Shown here in pieces: positions 7,807 through 14,818 of a stretch of DNA of 27,753 bases. The notes under the pieces were generated by a model. It had not been told where the DNA came from. It made no database searches and worked only from the letters and a program-made list of their open reading frames with translations. A program made the translations under genes and the position numbers. Location: positions 1 to 27,753 of the forward strand of contig DXZR01000026.1 in NCBI GenBank assembly GCA_019419555.1, given 5' to 3'. Within the stretch, counting starts at the first letter, position 1. Each line of letters opens with the position of its first letter. Source of the stretch: Collinsella sp. (GTDB lineage Bacteria; Actinomycetota; Coriobacteriia; Coriobacteriales; Coriobacteriaceae).

Positions 7807-7842
7807 TATGTCTAGGAAGTTCTTTTTAGAGGAGGAAATGTA

Positions 7843-9732
7843 ATGAACGGAGTTTTGCTCATGGTTGTGGCCGCGGCGGTGCTCGCCTGCGGCTATCTGG
7901 GCTATGGCCGATGGCTGGCCAACAAATGGGGCGTTGACAAAGAGGCCCTCACGCCGGCCAAGCGCATGAAGGACGGCAAGAGCTTCTCGCCCGTCTCCGC
8001 CTTCACCGCGTTCTCGCACCAGTTCAGCTCGATCTGCGGTGCTGGCCCTGTCACGGGTACGATCGTCGCCATGGCCTTTGGCTGGCTGCCCGTCGTGCTC
8101 TGGGTCCTCGTCGGCGGCATCTTCTTTGGTGCCGTCCACGACTTTGGTGCCCTGTACGCTTCGATGAAGAACAACGGCAAGTCGCTCGCTCAGCTCATCG
8201 AGAAGTACATCGGCAAGACCGGCCGTCGCCTGTTCCTGCTGTTCTGCTGGCTGTTCTGCATCATCGTCATCGCCGCTTTCACCGACATGGTCTGCAAGAC
8301 GTTCATGTTCACCCCGGCCGTTGACGCTTCTGGTGCTGCTACCGGTGCCATCGACTTCACCAAGTCCTATGCCGCCGGCTGCGCTGGTACCATCTCCATC
8401 CTGTTCACCTTCGTCGCTATCGCCTTTGGTTGGGCCCAGAAGAAGTTCAACCTCACCGGCGCTGCCGAGTTCGTCACCGGCGTGGTCCTCATGGTTCTCA
8501 TGTTCGCCGTCGGTATGCAGTTCCCGGTCTACCTGGATAAGTTCCAGTGGTTCGCCGTCGTCATGGTCTACCTGGTCTTCGCTGGCGCCATGCCCATCCA
8601 GATGCTCAAGACTCCGCGCGATTACCTCACTTCCATCATGATGATCGTCATGATCGTCTGCGCTGTCCTCGGCATCGTCGTCCTGGGCGTCAACGGTCAG
8701 GCCACTATCACCGCTCCGGTCTTTACCGGCTTCTCCACTGCCTCCGGCATGATGTTCCCGGTCCTGTTCGTCTCCGTCGCTTGCGGTGCTCTCTCCGGTT
8801 TCCACAGCCTCGTTTCTTCCGGCACCTCTTCTAAGCAGGTCGAGAAGGAGCAGGACGCCGTCAAGGTCGGTTACGGCGCCATGATCGTCGAGTCCTTCGT
8901 CGGCATCCTTGCCATCATCGTCGCCGGCATCATGTTCTCCGACATGAACACCGCCGGTACCGGCGCCCTCAACGCCGGTGTCGCTTCCACCCCGTTCCAG
9001 ATCTTCGCCGCTGGCATCTCCCGCGGTATGCAGGCCTTCGGTGTTGACGGCACGCTTGCTACCGTCTTTATGACCATGAACGTCTCCGCTCTGGCCCTGA
9101 CCTCGCTCGACGCCGTCGCCCGCATCGCCCGCACTTCGTTCTCCGAGTTCTTTGCCCAGACCAACGATGCCCTGGCCATCGAGTCCAAGGCCGGCTACAT
9201 GAAGGTCCTCGGCAACCCCTGGTTCGCCACGGTCGTTACCCTGCTTCCCGGTCTCGCTCTCGCTTTTGGTGGCTATGCCAACATCTGGCCGCTCTTTGGT
9301 GCTTCCAACCAGCTGCTCGGCGGCATGACCATGATCACCCTCGCCGTGTTCTGCAAGTGCACCGGCCGCAAGGGCTGGATGCTCTACGTGCCCGTCGTCT
9401 TCCTGCTCTGCTGCACCTTCACCTCGCTGGTCCAGAGCGCCATGGGCTGCATGACCGCCGTCCAGGCCTACGGTTTCTTCGGTACCATCCCGGCTACCGC
9501 CACCACGGCCGCCGTCTCCGTCGCCGCCACCAAGGGCCTGCAGCTCGTCTTTGCCGTCCTGCTGATGGTCCTGGGCCTCATCGTTGCCGTCAACTGCCTC
9601 AAGGAGTTCTTCGGCAAGGAGGCTGGCTCCATGCCTGATGAGGAGCCCGAGTGGTCCGATATGGGCAAGGCCGAGTACGGTCGCGCCGCTGCCGCTGAGG
9701 CTCCTGCCGACGCCGAGGTCGCCAAGGCCTAG
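7843..9732 (+). CDS. cstA: CstA-family carbon starvation / peptide or pyruvate transporter
   Basis: Multi-pass inner-membrane transporter of the CstA (BtsT/CstA) family; studied members import pyruvate or support peptide use. Family sequences are visible: SPVSAFTAFSHQFSSICGAG, GAVHDFGALYASMKN, GFHSLVSSGTSSKQ and GASNQLLGGMTMI. At least fourteen hydrophobic segments cover its 629 residues, and the C-terminal tail is acidic and Ala-rich. GGAGG at 7831-7835 precedes the ATG by seven bases. Codon choice is strongly biased to C-ending codons such as GTC, TCC and ATC, unlike its neighbours, which suggests high expression. The upstream Ile/Val leader and terminator suggest control by amino-acid supply and favour a peptide-related role, but substrate cannot be read from sequence. 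Confidence 0.93.
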   Translation: MNGVLLMVVAAAVLACGYLGYGRWLANKWGVDKEALTPAKRMKDGKSFSPVSAFTAFSHQFSSICGAGPVTGTIVAMAFGWLPVVLWVLVGGIFFGAVHDFGALYASMKNNGKSLAQLIEKYIGKTGRRLFLLFCWLFCIIVIAAFTDMVCKTFMFTPAVDASGAATGAIDFTKSYAAGCAGTISILFTFVAIAFGWAQKKFNLTGAAEFVTGVVLMVLMFAVGMQFPVYLDKFQWFAVVMVYLVFAGAMPIQMLKTPRDYLTSIMMIVMIVCAVLGIVVLGVNGQATITAPVFTGFSTASGMMFPVLFVSVACGALSGFHSLVSSGTSSKQVEKEQDAVKVGYGAMIVESFVGILAIIVAGIMFSDMNTAGTGALNAGVASTPFQIFAAGISRGMQAFGVDGTLATVFMTMNVSALALTSLDAVARIARTSFSEFFAQTNDALAIESKAGYMKVLGNPWFATVVTLLPGLALAFGGYANIWPLFGASNQLLGGMTMITLAVFCKCTGRKGWMLYVPVVFLLCCTFTSLVQSAMGCMTAVQAYGFFGTIPATATTAAVSVAATKGLQLVFAVLLMVLGLIVAVNCLKEFFGKEAGSMPDEEPEWSDMGKAEYGRAAAAEAPADAEVAKA

Positions 9733-9771
9733 TCGGTCGGACGGGTTGAATCTCCCATCCATTTGACTCGG

Positions 9772-9810
9772 AAAGACCGGGTCCGCGACTTCGCGGGCTC
9801 GGTCTTTTTT
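9772..9810 (+). terminator. Intrinsic terminator after cstA
   Basis: GACCGGGTCCGCG pairs with CGCGGGCTCGGTC with one mismatch and is followed by six T residues. It lies 40 bases past the cstA stop and makes the next gene an independent unit. Confidence 0.88.
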
Positions 9811-9851
9811 CATGCAAAAGCGGGTGACGCTCGAGTGTTCTCGCAGATGTT

Positions 9852-9903
9852 TTGCGTGGATAAGGGCGCGCGTTGTACCATAGAGACGTATATGTGTACA
9901 TAT
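9852..9903 (+). promoter_or_regulatory. Promoter and operator-like dyad of the Toprim gene
   Basis: A modest promoter is TTGCGT (9852-9857), 18 bases, TACCAT (9876-9881). At 9890-9903, ATATGT-GT-ACATAT is a perfect six-base inverted repeat at the expected transcription start, 12 bases before the GTG start codon. This position is typical of autorepression sites; the gene's own product has a winged-helix-like N-terminus. Confidence 0.45.
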
Positions 9904-9915
9904 GAAAGGGGCCCC

Positions 9916-12099
9916 GTGGCCAAGACGGTATATTCCGATAACCAAAATAATGTCGATGCCCTGGCTGAGCGTCTGAGCAGCCAGACATCGCTTTCTGCTG
10001 AGCGTGCCAAGCTGGTTGCCTACGACCTGCTTTGCCGCAAGGCGCTCAAGATCAAGTCGAGCGCGCTGGCGCAAATTTTCCGCTCCGTCGATAAGGAATG
10101 TGACACCAAGGCGATGCGCGATGAGCTTATCGCGGCAAATATCGTGACCAAGATCGAGGGTAGCGGCATTAACGGGCGCCCGGCGTTCTATACCATCAAT
10201 GCCGAGATCCGCGATGCCCAGGAGCAGCCTGCCGAGTCCGTCGAGGATTTTGTCGTCGAGGATCCCGCTGACGTGCCTGCTGTGGAAGAAGTTGCCCCGC
10301 GTGAGCATGTCGATACCGATGAGTTGCTCGATGAGAACGTCGTGCGTGCCTTTACGGCCAAGGCAGGACGCGGCGGTTTTGGCGGGGGTGGCAAGCGCGA
10401 TGCGCAGCGCCGCGCCCAGCAGGAGCGCTTCCGTCGCGCCGTTGCTCGAAAGGGTGAGACGGATGCTGAGGCTGTTGAGACCGAGGTTGCTGCCGAGTCG
10501 CAGAAGCCCGCGAGGGAGCAAAAGCCCGTGGAGGCCCAAGAGCCCAAGCGTCGTCGCGGTGCTCACTTTAAGACTGCACAGCAGGATGCCGCGCGTGAGG
10601 TTGAAGAGTCTTCTGAGGTTGCAGACGATGTTGAGGGGTCTGCCAAGAAGGCTCCGGGTTCGTGTCGTCCCGGCCGCGGTTTTGCGGGACGCGCGTATCC
10701 CGTAAAGCATCAGAAGAAGGGCGAGTCGGTTTCGACCACCCAGGACGAGAAGGACGAGAAGGCCGTTGAGCCGGCGGCTCGCGAGCAGAAGCCTGTTGAG
10801 CCGCAGCTTGAGGTTGATGCCGAGGCCAAGGGCCAGCAGCCTATTGATGAGCAGACGGAGCAAGGCGCGTCGAGCAAGCCTCGCCGCCGTCGCCATCGTG
10901 GGGGCCGCTGTTCCCATGCCGAGACTGCAGCCGAGAGGACCACGCCGCAGGACGAGGATCCGAAGGCCGAGGTTTCTTCGGGACAGCCTAAGCGCCAGCC
11001 GGCGAAGGAGAGCAAGTCCGATCGTCCGCAGAAGCAGGCGTCTATGCCGAAGCGCGAGCGCAATTCCCAAGGCGATCCTAAGCGCAAGTCTCAGAAGAAG
11101 CCGGAGTCTGCCGCAGCAGATACTGCTGCCCAGCAGCCCAAGTCGGCCGTTCACGGCGAGGTCTCGGCGTTTGCCCTTGCCCGCGTTTTAGGCAGGCAGC
11201 TGCTCAAAGTTGTCCCTACGCCCACGGCGCTCTCTAAGATCAAGGAGCAGCAGACACAGATCGTAAAGGTCGAGGGCAAGGACGGCAAAAAGGCTCCGCA
11301 GCGCACTCAGCACAACGAGATGTCCAACCGCAAGATTGCCGAGGAAATCGCAATCATCCAGGCTTGGATCGAGCAGAACCGAGGTGCCGATACGCCGGTT
11401 GCCTCGCGCCGTCAGCGTGCCTACCAGATCTTTAACGACGAGAAGGCTTTTGACGGCAAGCACGGTGAGCGCCTGATCAGGCGTATGACCGAAAAGGGCA
11501 TCAGCATGCAGGCGATCAAGGTCGCCCCCAATCGCCCCGTGCATTTTACGGGCTTCTTTACGCTGGGCGCCGACAAGCCGTTCATTATGGTCGAGAACCT
11601 GGACACCTACGACGAGATCGTCAAGCTGCTGCGTGGCCGCAAGCACGCCAAGCTCTTTGGCATCAAGGTGGGCGGCGTGATTTTTGGCGGCGGATGCAAG
11701 GCGAGCGTCTCGCATGCCCTGGACGATTATCTGTCCGAGATTGGCTATCGCTTTAACTACGTCTACTACGTAGGCGATATCGATCGCGAGGGCGCGCGCA
11801 TTGTCGAGCAGACTCGCAATGCCAATGTGGTTGAGATTCGCCTGCATGCCGGCATGTACCGCGCCATGCTCGCCGAGCATAAGCGTCGCGTGAAGGCCGG
11901 CGGCGAGTGCGAGCCCGCGGCTGCCAACCAGGGTGTGCCGCAGAACCTGGCAGCGACGATCAAGGATCTGCCCATGGTCACGCGCGTGCAGTTCCGCAAC
12001 GTGCTGCGCGAGGGCGGGCGCATTCCGCAGGAGATCCTGATGACCGCCGACTATCGGGATGGCGACTCGGGAAGCTTCGATCGCATGCTGAACAATTAG
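9916..12099 (+). CDS. JetD/DUF2220-like Toprim protein with winged-helix-like N-terminus and low-complexity linker
   Basis: 727 residues in three parts. Residues 1 to about 95 look like a small helical, winged-helix-like domain. Residues about 95-430 are low complexity, rich in Glu, Lys, Arg, Gln, Ala and Pro, with repeated AREQKPVE-type phrases and RRR patches, and are probably disordered. The C-terminus resembles the DUF2220/JetD region of Wadjet nucleases: RRQRAYQIFNDEKAFD, then a Toprim core with E560 in MVENLDTYDE and D621/D623 in YVGDIDREGARI, the metal-binding Glu and Asp-x-Asp. Longer readings start upstream, but GTG 9916 is chosen because AAAGGGG (9905-9910) precedes it and the promoter and cstA terminator lie further upstream. 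No jetA, jetB or jetC is present. A DNA-cleaving or topoisomerase-like role is inference. Confidence 0.7.
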   Translation: MAKTVYSDNQNNVDALAERLSSQTSLSAERAKLVAYDLLCRKALKIKSSALAQIFRSVDKECDTKAMRDELIAANIVTKIEGSGINGRPAFYTINAEIRDAQEQPAESVEDFVVEDPADVPAVEEVAPREHVDTDELLDENVVRAFTAKAGRGGFGGGGKRDAQRRAQQERFRRAVARKGETDAEAVETEVAAESQKPAREQKPVEAQEPKRRRGAHFKTAQQDAAREVEESSEVADDVEGSAKKAPGSCRPGRGFAGRAYPVKHQKKGESVSTTQDEKDEKAVEPAAREQKPVEPQLEVDAEAKGQQPIDEQTEQGASSKPRRRRHRGGRCSHAETAAERTTPQDEDPKAEVSSGQPKRQPAKESKSDRPQKQASMPKRERNSQGDPKRKSQKKPESAAADTAAQQPKSAVHGEVSAFALARVLGRQLLKVVPTPTALSKIKEQQTQIVKVEGKDGKKAPQRTQHNEMSNRKIAEEIAIIQAWIEQNRGADTPVASRRQRAYQIFNDEKAFDGKHGERLIRRMTEKGISMQAIKVAPNRPVHFTGFFTLGADKPFIMVENLDTYDEIVKLLRGRKHAKLFGIKVGGVIFGGGCKASVSHALDDYLSEIGYRFNYVYYVGDIDREGARIVEQTRNANVVEIRLHAGMYRAMLAEHKRRVKAGGECEPAAANQGVPQNLAATIKDLPMVTRVQFRNVLREGGRIPQEILMTADYRDGDSGSFDRMLNN

Positions 12100-12102
12100 A
12101 TT

Positions 12103-12130
12103 CCGCCGTTCTACCGAACGGCGGTCTCCT
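12103..12130 (+). terminator. Terminator after the Toprim gene
   Basis: CCGCCGTTC (12103-12111) and GAACGGCGG (12116-12124) form a perfect nine-base stem with a four-base loop, three bases after the stop codon. The following TCTCCTT is a weak T tract, so termination may be partial. Confidence 0.7.
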
Positions 12131-12248
12131 TGACGCTGCGAGGGGCCCTGGCACGGCAATCTGACGTTCAACTTCGGCGGCGCGACCAGAAGGTCAGCGC
12201 CGCCTTGTTTCACGTCACCTTGCCATACCAGGACCCCTCTCGCTGTCA
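12131..12248. repeat. Nested imperfect palindrome, second type
   Basis: Outer arms 12131-12159 and 12220-12248 match as inverted repeats at 22 of 29 positions, best over GAGGGG-CCTGG-GGCAA. Inside, TGACGT (12162-12167) pairs with ACGTCA (12212-12217), and GGCGGCGCGACC (12176-12187) with GGTC-A-GCGCCGCC (12192-12204) around AGAA. The arm/linker/inner hairpin plan resembles the elements at 7046 and 7322, but the linkers are different. No gene is seen in the surrounding 12125-12525 stretch. Confidence 0.6.
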
Positions 12249-12263
12249 CGTCCAAAACATCGA

Positions 12264-12326
12264 GGTTAAGTGGCCTCCTGTTCGTGCGGAACTCGCGACA
12301 AACTTAATGCCCGGCCCGTCGGGGCC
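12264..12326 (+). repeat. Truncated copy C of the 7046/7322 palindromic element
   Basis: Starting at the inner hairpin loop, this stretch carries the right half only: GTGGCCTCCT (right stem), then a 21-base linker at 12280-12300 matching copies A and B at 18 of 21 positions, then an arm (12301-12326) similar to copy A's right arm but diverged. The left half is missing, so the break falls at the apex of the hairpin. The arm itself contains GGCCCGTCGGGGCC. Confidence 0.7.
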
Positions 12327-12480
12327 ACACGCCATTTTGTAGATGACGGCTCGCTTTTCGGAACGGGGCTGATATTTTCTTGATGTTAGGCGCTCTTGGT
12401 CCTAATGGGCTTGGGGCGCCTTCGCGTTTCCTCAGCTCCGCACCCTTGCGGGTTCGAATTCCTCCGCTTGCCCACAAGAA

Positions 12481-12512
12481 AGCGCTCCAGGTTCATAAGG
12501 GCCTGGAGCGCT
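12481..12512 (-). terminator. Hairpin downstream of tRNA-Gln
   Basis: AGCGCTCCAGG (12481-12491) and CCTGGAGCGCT (12502-12512) pair perfectly over 11 bp. On the minus strand it begins 13 bases after the tRNA 3' end and is followed by TTCTTGTG, a weak U tract, so it probably terminates the tRNA transcript. Confidence 0.65.
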
Positions 12513-12525
12513 GTGTTCTTAAGGG

Positions 12526-12597
12526 CTGGGACGGAGGGATTCGAACCCCCAACAGCCGGCACCAAAAACCGGAGTTCTACCGTTGAACTACGTCCCA
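12526..12597 (-). tRNA. trnQ: tRNA-Gln(UUG)
   Basis: Reading the minus strand, acceptor arms TGGGACG (12597-12591) and CGTCCCA pair fully with discriminator G. The D arm is GTTC-AACGGTA-GAAC. The anticodon stem CCGGT/GCCGG encloses loop TTTTGGT with anticodon TTG, which reads CAA and CAG. The T arm is GGGGG-TTCGAAT-CCCTC. Length is 72 bases and CCA is not encoded, so it is added afterwards. It lies 38 bases after the stop of the minus-strand gene 12636-13541 and may share its transcript. Confidence 0.95.
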
Positions 12598-12635
12598 ATG
12601 TGTGGTGTTGCCCAAAAGCAACTCGTTTAGTTTAC

Positions 12636-13541
12636 CTAATCTGCGAGGGCATCGCAAACGCCATCGAGCAGGCGTACGGCGAGTGTCTGCGCGTCGCTGG
12701 CCGTGAAGGTGCCGTTGTAGCGCGTCATGCCCGTGAGCTCAATGCGAATGCGAGCCGGCTTCTGCTGCGCGGCGACATTGACAGTGCGGATGCGCTGGGC
12801 CAGGTTGTGGCACTCGGCGAGGGCGATCGTGGCGCGCGGCGCTGCATCTGCGGGCAGCTCATCGCTTGCGATCTCGAGCACCAGGTCAACGTCGGTTGGG
12901 ACCTCGGAGTCGCAGAGCATCATGCCGCTGTTGTCGGTCGTTGCCGTGGCGATATTCCACATGCGCGACGCAACGCTGCGTGCGATGGGGTCCTCGCCGA
13001 TAACGGCAATCTGGAAGCGCTCGAGCACGTTGGCGGCGCGAGCAAAACCGATACGGGACTCGGCTTCGGTGACCGAGGGCTTGCCCTCCCACACATGGTG
13101 CAGGCGGTTGATGTAGGCGTAGGTGTCCTGGAAGGCCATGCCGTCGGCAAACAGGCCGACATTTTCCTGGAACTGCTGCAGGGCGGCCTCGGTATGCGGA
13201 CCAAAGTAGCCGTCGTCTTCGCCACAGGCAAAGCCCAAAACGTTGAGAGCGCGCTGCAGGGCCTGCACATCGGCGCCATGGAAATTGGGCATGCGCAGAT
13301 AGAGAGTGCGGTCGCCTAGCTTATACGAAGCGTCTACAAGGGCGCTCCAGCAGGGGATATCGACGGCATGACCGGCAGCAAGGCCGCTGTCGAGCCTGAA
13401 GGTGCTGACGGCCTGCTCAGTGGTGGCTCCAAAGTACTTGTCGGTGACTTCGGCGGCATCAATCGTGTAGCCGAGCTGCAGGAGACGAGACTGCACGTCT
13501 TCGACGGCTGCTCCTTGCATGCCCGTTGTAATAGGTTCCAT
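12636..13541 (-). CDS. Cytosolic protein with two peptidoglycan-binding (PG_binding_1) domains
   Basis: 301 residues. Two PG_binding_1-like three-helix repeats are visible: residues about 5-65 (GAAVEDVQSRLLQLGYTID ... DKYFGATTEQAVSTFR) and about 88-145 (GADVQALQRALNVLGFACG ... DGYFGPHTEAALQQFQ). Residues about 165-300 form an unassigned alpha/beta domain with hydrophobic strand-like segments FQIAVIGED and VDLVLEIAS. It sits where other wall proteins carry an amidase, but I see no catalytic motif. There is no signal peptide or membrane segment, which is odd for a wall-binding protein. AAAGGGG lies seven bases before the ATG. A promoter (AGACAA 13593-13598 and GTACTA 13569-13574 on the plus strand) drives it leftward. 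Confidence 0.75.
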   Translation of the reverse strand: MEPITTGMQGAAVEDVQSRLLQLGYTIDAAEVTDKYFGATTEQAVSTFRLDSGLAAGHAVDIPCWSALVDASYKLGDRTLYLRMPNFHGADVQALQRALNVLGFACGEDDGYFGPHTEAALQQFQENVGLFADGMAFQDTYAYINRLHHVWEGKPSVTEAESRIGFARAANVLERFQIAVIGEDPIARSVASRMWNIATATTDNSGMMLCDSEVPTDVDLVLEIASDELPADAAPRATIALAECHNLAQRIRTVNVAAQQKPARIRIELTGMTRYNGTFTASDAQTLAVRLLDGVCDALAD

Positions 13542-13568
13542 GAACGAACCCCTTTCGGCGTACCATTC

Positions 13569-13598
13569 GTACTATTTGAGCGTCTGTCGGATAGACAA
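13569..13598 (-). promoter_or_regulatory. Promoter of the peptidoglycan-binding gene
   Basis: On the minus strand, TTGTCT (13598-13593) and TAGTAC (13574-13569) are 18 bases apart, ending 27 bases before the start codon at 13541. The match to the -10 consensus is modest. Confidence 0.45.
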
Positions 13599-13664
13599 CG
13601 CAAAGGGATGCATAAACATTCACTTAACAGTGTAGCAAGTTGTGCCTAAATACGCTGCTGACAG

Positions 13665-13684
13665 GTTTTATAACCCCCGTTAGT
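13665..13684. repeat. 20-mer shared with the acpS promoter
   Basis: GTTTTATAACCCCCGTTAGT differs from the 20-mer at 135-154 at two positions. Here it covers the end and stop of the polyprenyl synthase gene rather than a recognisable plus-strand promoter. Function unknown; it may be a regulator site or a short dispersed repeat. Confidence 0.4.
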
Positions 13685-14705
13685 TAAGGCGCTCCACAAA
13701 GAAATCTGCCATGGAGAGGAACAGCTCGCGTGCGTGCGGATCAAGCTCAACGTTCTCGATGGCCGCTTTGGCCTTAGCGGTCAGGTCGAGCGCGTAAGTG
13801 TGGGCGTAATCGATGGAGCCGGTCTCCTGGAAGATCTCCACGGCGCGTGCGAGCTGCGCGGGATCATCGGTGCCCGAGGAAAGAATCGCCTCGACCTCGT
13901 CGTGGTGGCGCTCATCAGAGAGGGCGTGTACGGCGACAAGCGTGCGCTTGCCCTCGGTGATGTCGGTGCGGAAGTCCTTGTTGGCGGCTTCCTTAGTGCC
14001 GACAAGGTTGAGCAGGTCGTCCTGAATCTGAAAGGCAAGGCCCGTGTGCAGGCCAAAGGCGCGCAGCGCTTCGATTTGCTCATCGCTGCCGCCGCCGATA
14101 ATGGCTCCGGCGGCAAGCGGCGTGGCTCCGCTGTAAAACGCGGTCTTGTGCGTCGCCATGTCCAGGTAGTCATCAACCGAGATATCAAAGCGCCCGTCAC
14201 GGACCCAACCCAGGTCGAGCGCTTGACCCTCGATGGTGCGGACGATCATCTCGGTAAGCTCGTGGAGCACACGCAGCTTCACGTCGGACTCCAGCGTGGG
14301 GTCGTCGAGAACCGTCTTGGTGACCATGGTGAGCGCCAGGTCGCCACAATTGATGGCAAGGCCCGTGCCCTCGGTAAGGTGCATGCAGGGTTTGCCTCGA
14401 CGAAGCTGTCCGTTGTCGGCGATGTCGTCGTGGATCAGCGCGCCCGACTGGAAATGCTCGATAGCTGCCGCGGCGCTGCGGGCGCTCTCAAAGCTACCGC
14501 CCACTGCGGTTGCGGCGAGCATGCAGATAAGCGGGCGGTGGCGCTTGCCGGCGTTGGCCGTAAAAGCCGAGAGCGGCGCGTACAGGTAGCGCTCGATATC
14601 GGCAGAGGTCGCCTGTCCGTCAAAGAACGTGGCCAGATAGTCGTTAATCTGGTCAAAGTGCTGGGCTAAAAAGCTGGTAAACGGACTGGACACGGGTTCT
14701 CGCAT
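13680..14705 (-). CDS. Polyprenyl diphosphate synthase (trans-prenyltransferase family)
   Basis: Condenses isopentenyl diphosphate with an allylic diphosphate to make a longer prenyl chain, for quinones, carriers or other isoprenoids. The first Asp-rich motif is intact (GALIHDDIADNGQLRRGKP, DDxxD). The second reads FQIQDDLLN, with Asn in place of the last Asp, a variation known in the family. KRHRPL near the N-terminus and the lysine of THKTAF also fit. ATG 14705 gives 341 residues; an in-frame ATG at 14744 adds 13 residues that look non-conserved. Neither start has a strong ribosome site, so the start is uncertain. Chain length and product cannot be told from sequence alone. Confidence 0.88.
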   Translation of the reverse strand: MREPVSSPFTSFLAQHFDQINDYLATFFDGQATSADIERYLYAPLSAFTANAGKRHRPLICMLAATAVGGSFESARSAAAAIEHFQSGALIHDDIADNGQLRRGKPCMHLTEGTGLAINCGDLALTMVTKTVLDDPTLESDVKLRVLHELTEMIVRTIEGQALDLGWVRDGRFDISVDDYLDMATHKTAFYSGATPLAAGAIIGGGSDEQIEALRAFGLHTGLAFQIQDDLLNLVGTKEAANKDFRTDITEGKRTLVAVHALSDERHHDEVEAILSSGTDDPAQLARAVEIFQETGSIDYAHTYALDLTAKAKAAIENVELDPHARELFLSMADFFVERLN

Positions 14706-14818
14706 TCTTTCTGAGGTTGCATTGGTGCAATATGCAGACAACATATTGCCACATCAGGGCGTTTGGCGCGGCAGTTTTGGCGATTTAGGACAACAGGCGT
14801 GCGTTTGATGGAGCGCGC

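Noticed and set aside
7684..11154. Very long minus-strand open frame (over 1,100 codons) across cstA and the Toprim gene
   Set aside because: It is antisense to two genes with clear homology, has no ribosome site, and its Leu/Arg- and Gly/Asp/His-rich composition is that of a reversed high-GC coding frame.
9916..12099. A complete Wadjet (JetABCD) defence system
   Set aside because: Only a JetD-like domain is present; neighbouring genes are cstA, tRNA-Gln and a peptidoglycan-binding protein, not SMC-type jetA, jetB or jetC.
12406..12475. tRNA-like sequence with GGTTCGAATTCC and TGGGC/GCCCA ends
   Set aside because: The T stem pairs poorly and no D arm or anticodon arm forms. At most a tRNA remnant or old attachment site.
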